The position numbers were made by a program, and so were the translations under genes. A stretch of DNA of 64,000 nt from RYN-230 sp963829725 (GTDB lineage Bacteria > Actinomycetota > Actinomycetes > Streptosporangiales > Streptosporangiaceae), in NCBI GenBank assembly GCA_963829725.1, contig CAWHJW010000017.1, forward strand, positions 198,970 to 262,969. The letters run 5' to 3'. Of this stretch, positions 37,571-44,988 are shown piece after piece. The notes beneath the pieces are model-generated. The model was not told the origin of the DNA, searched no databases, and was given only the letters and a program-made list of their open reading frames with translations. Numbering within the stretch: position 1 is the stretch's first letter; each line of letters starts with the position of its first letter.

Positions 37571-37654
37571 ATACCCGGCCCGGGTTCTTCAAATACCGGC
37601 AGGGGGTTCACGAGATACCCCACCCCGGTTTATCCGATACCCCGGCCTGGTTTA
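37571..37654. promoter_or_regulatory. Four ATACC-N7-GGTT units at exact 22-bp spacing, candidate CsoR operator array
   Basis: ATACC begins at 37571, 37593, 37615 and 37637, each followed after exactly seven bases by GGTT. The period is 22 bp, about two helical turns, so all sites face the same side of the DNA. Each unit is an imperfect dyad with C/G-rich core, like known CsoR sites. The array lies between the copA operon and the divergent 37759 gene, so it could control both. Confidence 0.6.
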
Positions 37655-37742
37655 CTGAAGACTGTCATGGCACGCCCGGTGAATACCGCGCTTGTGCCAG
37701 CCGCCGATGGCCCATTACCATCAGGCCATCATGCACCGACGT

Positions 37743-37748
37743 TATATT
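37743..37748 (+). promoter_or_regulatory. Likely -10 element for a leaderless transcript
   Basis: TATATT ends 10 bp before the ATG at 37759 and no ribosome binding site is present, which fits leaderless expression of the membrane protein gene. The upstream 22-bp repeat array would cover its -35 area and beyond. Confidence 0.4.
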
Positions 37749-37758
37749 CCATCCGCAA

Positions 37759-38436
37759 ATGGTGGCCCGGGGAGCCCCGCCCCGCGGATCGCCAGCGCCA
37801 GGTGCGCCGGGCCACGGGGCGGTTCCTGACGTGGCCGGGCCGTCCTGGCTCGCGGACGGGTTCGCGGCCGTCATGATCGTGACCGCCGTCTACTCGGCCA
37901 GCCGGCTGGCCCTTTCCCGGCTGCGCGGGCTGGCCACCGAGGCCGACGCCGACGGACTGCATGCTCTGATGGGCACCGCCATGGCCGGGATGCTCGTGCC
38001 GCGACTCGCCCTGCTGCCCGCCAGCGTCTGGGCGGTGGTATTCGGCGTCACAGGCTCGTGGTTCGCCGTGTGTGCCATCCGCGCCCAGGGCGCGAGACCG
38101 CTGCGCAGCGCGCGGTGCCGTTTCCCGGTCCCGCACATGATCGAATGCATCGCCATGCTCTACATGCTGCTGGCCGCCCCGGGCACGCAGGGGGCGGCCA
38201 TGCCCGGCATGGGCACGTCCCCGGCTTCCCTGGGGGGCTTCCCGGCGCTGGCTGTGGTGCTGGCCATGTTCATGATCGGCTACGTCATGTGGGCCACCGA
38301 CCGGCTGGCCGCCCTGGCCCGGGCCAGGATCGCCCCGGCAGGCGACGGCGGCCCGGTGCTGGCCCCGAAACTCGCCGCCTGCGGCAAGCTCGCCATGGGC
38401 ATCACCATGGGCTACATGCTCCTTGTGATGATCTAG
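37759..38436 (+). CDS. DUF5134-type integral membrane protein
   Basis: The 225-residue protein has about five to six hydrophobic segments and several Met/His positions (HALMGTAMAGML, HMIECIAMLYMLL, KLAMGITMGYMLLVMI), the pattern of DUF5134 proteins, which in actinomycetes often lie beside copper genes. Met-rich helices could bind Cu(I), which is inference. It is divergent from copA. ATG 37759 would be leaderless; GTG 37831 is the alternative start. Confidence 0.7.
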   Translation: MVARGAPPRGSPAPGAPGHGAVPDVAGPSWLADGFAAVMIVTAVYSASRLALSRLRGLATEADADGLHALMGTAMAGMLVPRLALLPASVWAVVFGVTGSWFAVCAIRAQGARPLRSARCRFPVPHMIECIAMLYMLLAAPGTQGAAMPGMGTSPASLGGFPALAVVLAMFMIGYVMWATDRLAALARARIAPAGDGGPVLAPKLAACGKLAMGITMGYMLLVMI

Positions 38437-38979
38437 GCAATCAGGCCGGACACGCGCTGCCACGTGCTCCCATTGACTGCGCCAGGGTGTTGACTGCACC
38501 AGGGCGCGGCGTCGGGCTGGCAGCCGCCCAGCTGTACCCACCCGGGCCGGCTTCCAGGCGCGGCGCGGGGGCGCGACACAGGCCCACTTCGCCGGGTAGG
38601 GGCCGCGGTACAAGTCCGGCCCGCATAAGGGCCAGTGCAACCCGAACGCGCCCGAACTGGCGAAGGGCGCGGTCGCGACCTTCCTGTTGAGCGCCGTGCT
38701 CACGACGCCGTAGCGGCCAACGCGTGACGGCCAGCCCAGCAGGGCCAGGCTCCCTCGGTGACATGAAAGGGAGCCTGGCCCGACCCATTACAGCTGGCCC
38801 GCTGCGCCGCAGCGACCCGCCTCCTGTCACCCCGGCTGCCGGGCGCGTGCGCCAGGCGCCCCGGGCAGAGCCCGAAGCTGCATGGCAGAAAGCCCTATTT
38901 TCAGTCGAAGGCGGGAAATCGTCCGCAGATCAGCCTGTCCTGGAGCATCCTGTTTCTTCAAGGAGCCCAGGGAGGACCC
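38437..38979. other. Intergenic stretch with no supportable gene
   Basis: I see no gene I can defend. Short frames near 38590-38710 look protein-like on both strands (for example CNPNAPELAKGAVATFLLS on the plus strand) and may be a remnant of a small membrane protein. A strong hairpin sits at 38743-38780. Confidence 0.4.
38743..38780. terminator. Perfect 13-bp stem hairpin
   Basis: GGCCAGGCTCCCT (38743-38755) pairs perfectly with AGGGAGCCTGGCC (38768-38780) over a 12-nt loop. No T-run follows. It lies before the kinase gene at 38980 and probably ends upstream transcripts. Confidence 0.65.
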
Positions 38980-40305
38980 GTGTCTGCGCTGCGTGCCCGG
39001 TGGCGACTGCCGCGACCCCGGCCCGTGACGGCCGGGGTACCGCACCCGCCGCGCCGCCGGGGGGCTGACGTGACTCCCCGCTACCGCCAGGTGGGCCGCT
39101 GGGCCAGATCGTCGCGGCTGGACATCATCTGGGTCGCGTTCGTCGGGCTCAACCTGGCCGCGATGCGGTTGCTGCCGTCCTGGCAGACGGTGCCGTTCCT
39201 GGCCATCTGGGTCAGCCTGACCGTCATCTACGGCTTCCGGCTCTGGCGGCTGCAGCCCACGATCCTGACCCTCGCGGCGGTCACCCTGGCCACCGGCGGC
39301 ATCATCGTGGTGCAGGTGCTGCGGGGCCAGCAGGACGCCGACTACCTCGCTGAAGTCCCGCTGATCGCGCTGATGTTCCTGGTCATGGTGTGGCACGGCC
39401 GGCGGCGGCTGGCCGCCATGGAGGAACGGCTGGCCGCGATGGAAGAGGTGCAGCGCGTCTCCCAGGAGAACATGCACCTGCTGCAGCAGCAGCACCGCTT
39501 CCTGCAGGACGCCTCACACGAGCTCGGCACGCCGGTGACGGTGGCCCTCGGCCACGCCGAGCTGATGGAACGAGCGGCCAGCGGCACGGACCTGGCGCGC
39601 GACGCCCGGGTGGTCGCCGAGGAACTGAGGCGGCTGGGGCGGGTGGCCACCCGGATGCTGCTGCTGGCGTCGGCCGGCGGCCCCGGCTTCCTGCACACCG
39701 AACCGGTCGCGGTCGAGTCCATCGTGGGCGACGCGCTGGAACGCTGGGGGTACACCAACCGCCAGTGGCGGCTCGGCGAGGTAGCCGACGCAACAGTCGA
39801 AGCCGACCGGGACCGCCTCGGGCTGGCGCTCGACGCGCTGCTCGAGAACGCGGTCGCCCACACCGCGGCAGGCGACCAGATCGAGATCAGCGCCCGGCTG
39901 GAGGACGAGCGCGTCGTGCTGGCGGTGTCGGACACCGGGTGCGGCATCGCGCCCGCGGATCTGGACCGGATCTTCCACCGGTTCTCCCGGGCCGGCACCA
40001 CCGCCGGCGCGAGGCCGGCGGCTTCGGCCTGGGCCTGGCTATCGTGCAGGCCATTTCCGAAGCCCACCACGGCACGGTCCAGGTGCAGAGCACCCACGGC
40101 GCTGGCTCCACCTTCCAGGTGGCGCTGCCGCTCGCCCCCGCTGCCGCGCAGCTGCCCCCCGGGATGCCAGCGCGGACAGGTTAGCCTCAGCGGCCATCGA
40201 GCAAGTCAGGGAGCGGGCAGCTGGGAGCGGACCGGACTCACCTCGCGCGTGTCATCGTCAGCCCAGGGCAGAGGTAGCTTGACGGCCATATCAACGCCTT
40301 GTTGA
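38980..40305 (+). CDS. Membrane histidine kinase with a frameshift in the ATPase domain
   Basis: GTG 38980 follows GGGAGGACCC. The protein has three to four membrane helices (about 48-135), a coiled linker, an H-box with His180 (DASHELGTPVTVALGHAEL), an N-box (ALDALLENAVAHT) and a G1 motif (DTGCGIAPAD). After residue 345 the expected G2 box is out of frame; in another frame EAGGFGLGLAIVQAISEAHH continues to a stop at 40184. One missing base near 40012 explains this. As read, the tail to 40305 is nonsense and the kinase should be inactive, unless this is a sequencing error. Confidence 0.7.
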   Translation: MSALRARWRLPRPRPVTAGVPHPPRRRGADVTPRYRQVGRWARSSRLDIIWVAFVGLNLAAMRLLPSWQTVPFLAIWVSLTVIYGFRLWRLQPTILTLAAVTLATGGIIVVQVLRGQQDADYLAEVPLIALMFLVMVWHGRRRLAAMEERLAAMEEVQRVSQENMHLLQQQHRFLQDASHELGTPVTVALGHAELMERAASGTDLARDARVVAEELRRLGRVATRMLLLASAGGPGFLHTEPVAVESIVGDALERWGYTNRQWRLGEVADATVEADRDRLGLALDALLENAVAHTAAGDQIEISARLEDERVVLAVSDTGCGIAPADLDRIFHRFSRAGTTAGARPAASAWAWLSCRPFPKPTTARSRCRAPTALAPPSRWRCRSPPLPRSCPPGCQRGQVSLSGHRASQGAGSWERTGLTSRVSSSAQGRGSLTAISTPC

Positions 40306-40321
40306 CAACATAGTGTTGACA
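40300..40321 (+). promoter_or_regulatory. Direct repeat TGTTGACA x2, 14 bp apart
   Basis: TGTTGACA occurs at 40300-40307 and 40314-40321, immediately before the GTG at 40329. TTGACA matches a -35 consensus, but no fitting -10 follows, so a regulator site is as likely as a promoter. Confidence 0.35.
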
Positions 40322-40328
40322 TGCCAGG

Positions 40329-40724
40329 GTGGCGGGCGTGGCCGATCCGGATCCGGACCAGGGGCAGGCCGCCCGCGAGGCGGCTGCGCGCGCCCAGCTG
40401 CTCGCCGCGGGTGCCGCCGCGCTCCCCCGTGCACCATGGCGGCACGGCAGCCAGCCCCCGTCGGCGGCCGACCTGATCCGGTTCGCCCTCTGGCGGGCCG
40501 GCACGGGCGATCCCGGTGACCAGGAGTTCCTGGCGGCCTTGACTCTGCTGTCCGCGGCACGGGCCGAGATGGACCAGGCAGAGGCGGCGTTGCTGTTCAC
40601 GGCCCGCGCTCGCGGGCTTTCCTGGCCGCGGATCTCGCGGGCGATGGGACTGGGATCCGCGCAGGCGGCGCAGCAGCGGTTCGGCCGGGTCACCGGCCGA
40701 ACCGGCCAGCGGGGAAGCTCCTGA
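40329..40724 (+). CDS. Small HTH-like protein
   Basis: The 131-residue product has an Ala-rich helical N-terminus and a C-terminal segment ARGLSWPRISRAMGLGSAQA followed by QQRFGR, which looks like a helix-turn-helix of the kind used to detect DNA in small actinomycete proteins. No enzyme motif is seen. It is one base from the next small HTH gene, and the two are probably a pair. GTG 40329 or 40338 could be the start. Confidence 0.6.
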   Translation: MAGVADPDPDQGQAAREAAARAQLLAAGAAALPRAPWRHGSQPPSAADLIRFALWRAGTGDPGDQEFLAALTLLSAARAEMDQAEAALLFTARARGLSWPRISRAMGLGSAQAAQQRFGRVTGRTGQRGSS

Positions 40725-40725
40725 C

Positions 40726-40980
40726 GTGCCGTACGTATCCGGGGCTGGGGACCTGGCCCTGCATGGCGCGCGGGTACTGGGCTTCGCGACGGCCTCTCGC
40801 ATCGCCGGCCGCTACGGCCTCGGCCCCGGCATCGTCCAGGAACTGCTGCTGGACCACGAGGCGAGAGGATGGGCTCGCCACATGAGCTTCGCCGGAAGCT
40901 CCGGCTGGTCACTGACCGACGCCGGCCGCGGGCGGTCATCCGTACTACTTCTGGTTGACGTGGCGATACCGTGTATCTAG
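40726..40980 (+). CDS. Truncated winged-helix-like small regulator
   Basis: The 84-residue protein begins with a helix-turn-helix-like part, TASRIAGRYGLGPGIVQELL, followed by a beta wing (SSGWSLTDAGR), a common layout in small actinomycete DNA-binding proteins. After about residue 68 it changes to an unrelated hydrophobic tail (SSVLLLVDVAIPCI), so the C-terminal part seems to have been lost. GTG 40726 follows the previous stop directly. Confidence 0.6.
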   Translation: MPYVSGAGDLALHGARVLGFATASRIAGRYGLGPGIVQELLLDHEARGWARHMSFAGSSGWSLTDAGRGRSSVLLLVDVAIPCI

Positions 40981-41061
40981 CATAGTGATATCAATTTAAG
41001 GACGCGACGACCGTCGGCGCAGCAGAGGCAAGCAGAGCCCCCCGAATGTTGCGCCCGGACA

Positions 41062-42081
41062 GTGGGTGTCATGGATGGACCGGGAAGCTGCCGGCTGGCG
41101 GTTATCGGCGTATCCCTGGTGATCGCCGCAAGCCTCGCCGCTGGAGGCTGCGGGAGCAGCAGCAACTCGAGTACGCCGAGCTGTTTCACTAAGGCCGCGG
41201 CTGCGGGCAGCTCATCCGCGCCGGGAGCCGCGGGTAAGTCGGGTACACCGAGCAGCCCGGCGGCCACGCGGGCCGCGGCGGGCTGGACGCAGCCGGGCGG
41301 CAACCTGCAGAACACTCGCGATGTCGCGAGCGCGATCAACAACTCGAACGTGTCGAAGCTGGGCGTGGCGTGGACCGTCCCGATCAAGGCGAATATCCCG
41401 GGCCATGAGTACGCGACCACGCCGGTGGTGGTGAACGGCGTGATCTACACCCAGGACCTGGAATCGAACGTGATGGCGATCGAGCTGGCCACCGGCAAGG
41501 TCTTGTGGACGCACACCTACAACTCGCTCAACGGCGGCCCGGACGGTGTCACCGTGGCGGGCGGAACCGTGTACGCGGCGACGAACCACGGCGCGGTCGC
41601 CCTGTCGGCGGCCACCGGCCGGCCGCTGTGGAGCCGGACGCTGACCGGCAACGACCACGAGGGCATCGACATGACCCCTGGGTACAACAACGGCACCGTC
41701 TACGTGTTGACCGTGCCGGTCAACCCGGCCGTGGGTGAGTATCTCGGCCACGCCAAGGCGACCCTGTGGGCACTGAACGCCCGGACCGGCACGCCCGAAT
41801 GGGACGACAAGCTCCCCTCGTCGCCCTATGGCGCCGCCACTGTCACCAACAACGTGGTCTTCACCACGACGTACAACGGGGACCTGTACGCGTTCAACAC
41901 GGCCACCGGCGCCGTCCTGCTGAAAACGCCGCTGTCCGCCGGCTCGAACGCCCCGGTCACCGTGGACGGCGACTATGTCATCGCCGGAGCAGGCGTCGCA
42001 TCATCCAGCACTCCGCGGCCGCTGATCATCGCCTACAAACTCGGCGCCAAGGGCAAGCTCCCCGACACTGTGGGCTCATAG
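41062..42081 (+). CDS. PQQ-type beta-propeller lipoprotein, shorter than usual
   Basis: The 339-residue product has a lipoprotein-like signal (SLAAGGCGSS), a Ser/Ala-rich spacer and several propeller blades with the pattern VVVNGVIYTQDLESNVMAIE, then GTVYAATNHGAVALSAATGR and VVFTTTYNGDLYAFNTATG. Such PQQ-like repeat proteins are extracellular; many lack PQQ and act as binding or scaffold proteins. Full members usually have more blades, so one or two may be missing. ATG 41071 is an alternative start. It is followed within 9 bp by an ABC exporter. Confidence 0.75.
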   Translation: MGVMDGPGSCRLAVIGVSLVIAASLAAGGCGSSSNSSTPSCFTKAAAAGSSSAPGAAGKSGTPSSPAATRAAAGWTQPGGNLQNTRDVASAINNSNVSKLGVAWTVPIKANIPGHEYATTPVVVNGVIYTQDLESNVMAIELATGKVLWTHTYNSLNGGPDGVTVAGGTVYAATNHGAVALSAATGRPLWSRTLTGNDHEGIDMTPGYNNGTVYVLTVPVNPAVGEYLGHAKATLWALNARTGTPEWDDKLPSSPYGAATVTNNVVFTTTYNGDLYAFNTATGAVLLKTPLSAGSNAPVTVDGDYVIAGAGVASSSTPRPLIIAYKLGAKGKLPDTVGS

Positions 42082-42090
42082 GAGGCGGAC

Positions 42091-42858
42091 ATGGGCGGGC
42101 CAGCCATCGCGGTGCGCGGGCTGCGTAAGAGTTTCGGCGCGAAGGAGGCCGTGGCCGGGATCGACCTGGAGATCGCGGCCGGGTCCCTGGCCGGGCTGGT
42201 CGGCCCGAACGGGGCGGGGAAGACCACGTCGCTGTCGATGATGACCGGCCTGCTGCGGCCCGACGCGGGCCAGGTCCTGATCGGCGGGGCCGATGTGTGG
42301 GCTGACCCGGCCGCGGCCAAGGCCACCATCGGGGTGGTGCCCGACCAGGCCCGGCTGTTCGAGCGGCTGTCCGGCGCGGAACTGCTGGAATACGCCGGGC
42401 GGCTGCGCGGCCTGCCCGCCGCCGAGGCCCGCACCCGGGCCGCGCAGCTGCTGGCCGTGCTGGACCTGGCCGCCGACGCCCGGCGGCTGGTCGCTGACTA
42501 CTCCACCGGGATGCGCAAGAAGGCCGCGCTCGGCTGCGCGCTGATCGGCAACCCGGCGGTGCTGTTCCTGGACGAGCCGCTGGAAGGCGTGGACCCGGTC
42601 TCCGCCGACGTCATCCGCCGCCTGCTGACCCGCTTCACCGCCTCCGGGTCCACCGTCTTGTTCTCCAGCCACGTGATGGAACTGGTCGAGCAGGTCTGCG
42701 ACCACGTCTCCGTCATCGACAAGGGCAAGATCGTGGCCACCGGCACCACCGCGGACGTGCGCGGCGGCAAGACCCTGCAGCAGGCCTTCATCGACCTGGT
42801 CGGCTCCCGGGCCGGCGACGGGGAGGGACTGTCATGGCTCGGCTCCTCGTCCAGCTGA
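42091..42858 (+). CDS. ABC-2 exporter ATP-binding protein
   Basis: The 255-residue ATPase has Walker A GPNGAGKTT, Q-loop region VVPDQARLF, the signature YSTGMRKK, Walker B VLFLDEPLEGVDP and the switch His in FSSHVMEL. This is the DrrA/CcmA-like class that pairs with ABC-2 permeases. ATG 42091 follows AGGAGGCGGAC. It overlaps the permease gene by 25 bp, so they form one transporter that exports an unknown substrate. Confidence 0.88.
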   Translation: MGGPAIAVRGLRKSFGAKEAVAGIDLEIAAGSLAGLVGPNGAGKTTSLSMMTGLLRPDAGQVLIGGADVWADPAAAKATIGVVPDQARLFERLSGAELLEYAGRLRGLPAAEARTRAAQLLAVLDLAADARRLVADYSTGMRKKAALGCALIGNPAVLFLDEPLEGVDPVSADVIRRLLTRFTASGSTVLFSSHVMELVEQVCDHVSVIDKGKIVATGTTADVRGGKTLQQAFIDLVGSRAGDGEGLSWLGSSSS

Positions 42859-44423
42859 AGCTCCGCCTGCTATTCAACGCGCTGCGCTCGTCCACCGCCG
42901 CCAAGGCCTCCTTCATCCTCAGCACGATCTTCGCCGGGGTGGTCGCGATCGGCACCTTCACCGTCCTGGCCCTGCTCCGCGGCCAGCCAGCGTCGGTGGA
43001 TGTGACCACGGTCATCTTCACCCTGTTCGCGTTCGGCTGGCTTATCCTGCCGATTTTCGCGTTCGGCCTGGACAGCACGCTCGACCCGGCCACGCTGGCG
43101 CTCTACCCGCTGCGTACCCGCCCGCTGGCCATGGGACTGCTGGCCGCCTCGGCGTCGGGAGCCTGGCCGCTGGCCAACCTGGCCGGGCTGCTCGGGGTCA
43201 CCGTCGGCCTGGCGCGCGGCGCGCTCGGCGTGCTGATCGCGGTGGTGGCGGTGCTGCTGCAGGTGCTGTTCTGCATCACCGCGGCCCGGTTCGTGACCAC
43301 CGGCCTGGCCAGGCTGCTACGCTCCCGCCGCGGCAAGGATCTCGCGGCGTTCCTGGTCATCCCGATTTTCGCCTTGTACGAAGTCTTTACCCAGGTGGTA
43401 CCCAGGGCGGCCGCTGAGGGCAAGCTGTTGGCGGGCAGCTTCACCGGCGTCAACTCGTGGCTGCGCTGGCTACCGCCGGGCCTGGCCGCGCACGCGATCG
43501 GGGACGCCTCGGATGGGCACCCTGGCGCCGCCGTGGCGCGCCTGGCGCTGCTGGCCGCGGTCATCGTCGTGCTCGGCTTGCTCTGGGTCCGGTCGCTGGA
43601 CCGCGCCCTGGTCACCGCCGACACATCCACGCAGTCCTCGCGGGTCCGCAGCGCGGCGCTGCCACTGGCCCGGTCCGGCCTGCGCGGCACCGTGGCCGCG
43701 CGCACCTGGATCTACCAGCGCCGCGACCCCCAGTCGCTCGTCTACTGGGTTCTGACCGCTGTCATCATGATCGCGGTGTCCATCAGTACCATCCTCGGCC
43801 GCCAGGAGCATCCCGCCGTCGTGCTCGCCAGTGCCATCTTCGGCGCTGGGTTCGTCGGGGCGTTCCACGCCGACCCGGTCGGGCTCACCGGGCCGCCGTT
43901 CCTCTTCGAGGCGATGGCGCTGCCCGGCCGCCGCGAGCTGCGTTCCTACTTCTCCGGCCAGGACCTCGTGCTCGGCGTGATCGCGGTGCCGCTGCTCACC
44001 GCTGTCTCCTTCGGCCTGGCAGCCGCGGCCAGGAGCCCGGCGGAGGGTTTCGTGGCCGTGGCGGTGGGCCTGGCCGGGCTCGGTGCGGCGCTGGCCATGG
44101 CTAACATCTTCGCTGTCCTGCTGCCCTATCCGATGGCCAGGCGACCCGGCAGTCCCATGCCGCAGGCCGCCCAGGGATATGGGTTGTACGGGCTCGGGAG
44201 CATCCTCGGCACCCTGGCGTGCACCGCGGTGGCGGCGGCTCCGGTGATCGTCGCCGCAGCCCTCACCAGCGCTGATCCGGCGGAGGCCCGGGTGCCGGTG
44301 CTCGTGCTGGGTGCCGCGGCGTACGGCCTCGCGCTGGCCTGGACCGGCGTGCGGGTCGCTGCCCGCGCGGCCGAGCGGAAGCTGCCGGAACTCTGCCAGG
44401 TCGCCATCCGCAGCACGCCGTAG
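42834..44423 (+). CDS. ABC-2 type permease
   Basis: The 529-residue protein has about twelve hydrophobic segments in two halves, with a soluble loop around residues 230-300, as in large actinomycete ABC-2 permeases. It pairs with the overlapping ATPase gene. ATG 42834 is preceded by GGGAGGG. The substrate is not evident. Confidence 0.82.
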   Translation: MARLLVQLKLRLLFNALRSSTAAKASFILSTIFAGVVAIGTFTVLALLRGQPASVDVTTVIFTLFAFGWLILPIFAFGLDSTLDPATLALYPLRTRPLAMGLLAASASGAWPLANLAGLLGVTVGLARGALGVLIAVVAVLLQVLFCITAARFVTTGLARLLRSRRGKDLAAFLVIPIFALYEVFTQVVPRAAAEGKLLAGSFTGVNSWLRWLPPGLAAHAIGDASDGHPGAAVARLALLAAVIVVLGLLWVRSLDRALVTADTSTQSSRVRSAALPLARSGLRGTVAARTWIYQRRDPQSLVYWVLTAVIMIAVSISTILGRQEHPAVVLASAIFGAGFVGAFHADPVGLTGPPFLFEAMALPGRRELRSYFSGQDLVLGVIAVPLLTAVSFGLAAAARSPAEGFVAVAVGLAGLGAALAMANIFAVLLPYPMARRPGSPMPQAAQGYGLYGLGSILGTLACTAVAAAPVIVAAALTSADPAEARVPVLVLGAAAYGLALAWTGVRVAARAAERKLPELCQVAIRSTP

Positions 44424-44458
44424 CTGAGCCCGGCCCGGGTGGTGTGGTAGCTGGCCGG

Positions 44459-44695
44459 TCAGCGGCGGGTACTGACGCGCGGGCCGCTGTACTCGGCGTC
44501 GGTCACGTGCTCGAGCCAGGTGTTCTCCGGTCCGCAGTCCGGGCCTGGGTTCTCCTACAGGGCGAGGTGGGTCATGAAGTGGCCGGGCGCGGCGCCGTGC
44601 CAGTGCTCCTCGCCCGGCGGGGTGTAGAGGATGTCGCCGGGGCGGGCCTCGATGATCTCGCCGCCGTCGCGGATCTGGTCACCACGGTGGGTAAG
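44459..44695 (-). pseudogene. C-terminal cupin remnant with an in-frame stop
   Basis: The minus strand reads GDQIRDGGEIIEARPGDILY, then TPPGEEHWHGAAPGHFMTHL, the second half of a single cupin domain with metal-binding His residues. A TAG replaces a sense codon just after, but the frame continues sensibly (TWLEHVTDAEYSGP) to a stop at 44459. The first half of the cupin is missing. Confidence 0.65.
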
Positions 44696-44745
44696 GGACG
44701 GGCCGGGGACCCGGCACGCGGCGGTGCTGCTTTCGGGCGGTCACC

Positions 44746-44960
44746 TTGAACGAGCCCGGTGCAGCCAGCTGGATGGGACGCCTGGACGTTCAGATCCCCG
44801 CCTACTCGGATTTCCTCTTGGCGGCCGGACGTGACAGGATCGGCGATCGGCACCACCGGGTACTGCCTGGGCGGACGCATATCTCTGATCGCAGCGGGCG
44901 GACTCAGCCGCAAGATCGCCGCGGCGGCGCCGTTCCACGGCGGCAGGCTGGCTGTTGCCG
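44746..44960 (+). pseudogene. Dienelactone hydrolase fragment
   Basis: Two plus frames give VQIPAYSDFLLAA and then IGTTGYCLGGRISLIAAGG followed by KIAAAAPFHGGRL. This surrounds the nucleophile Cys of dienelactone hydrolases. A frameshift separates the parts and the N- and C-termini are gone. Confidence 0.6.
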
Positions 44961-44988
44961 GCGCCGGGGGGCGCTTCCTCCGTGGGAG

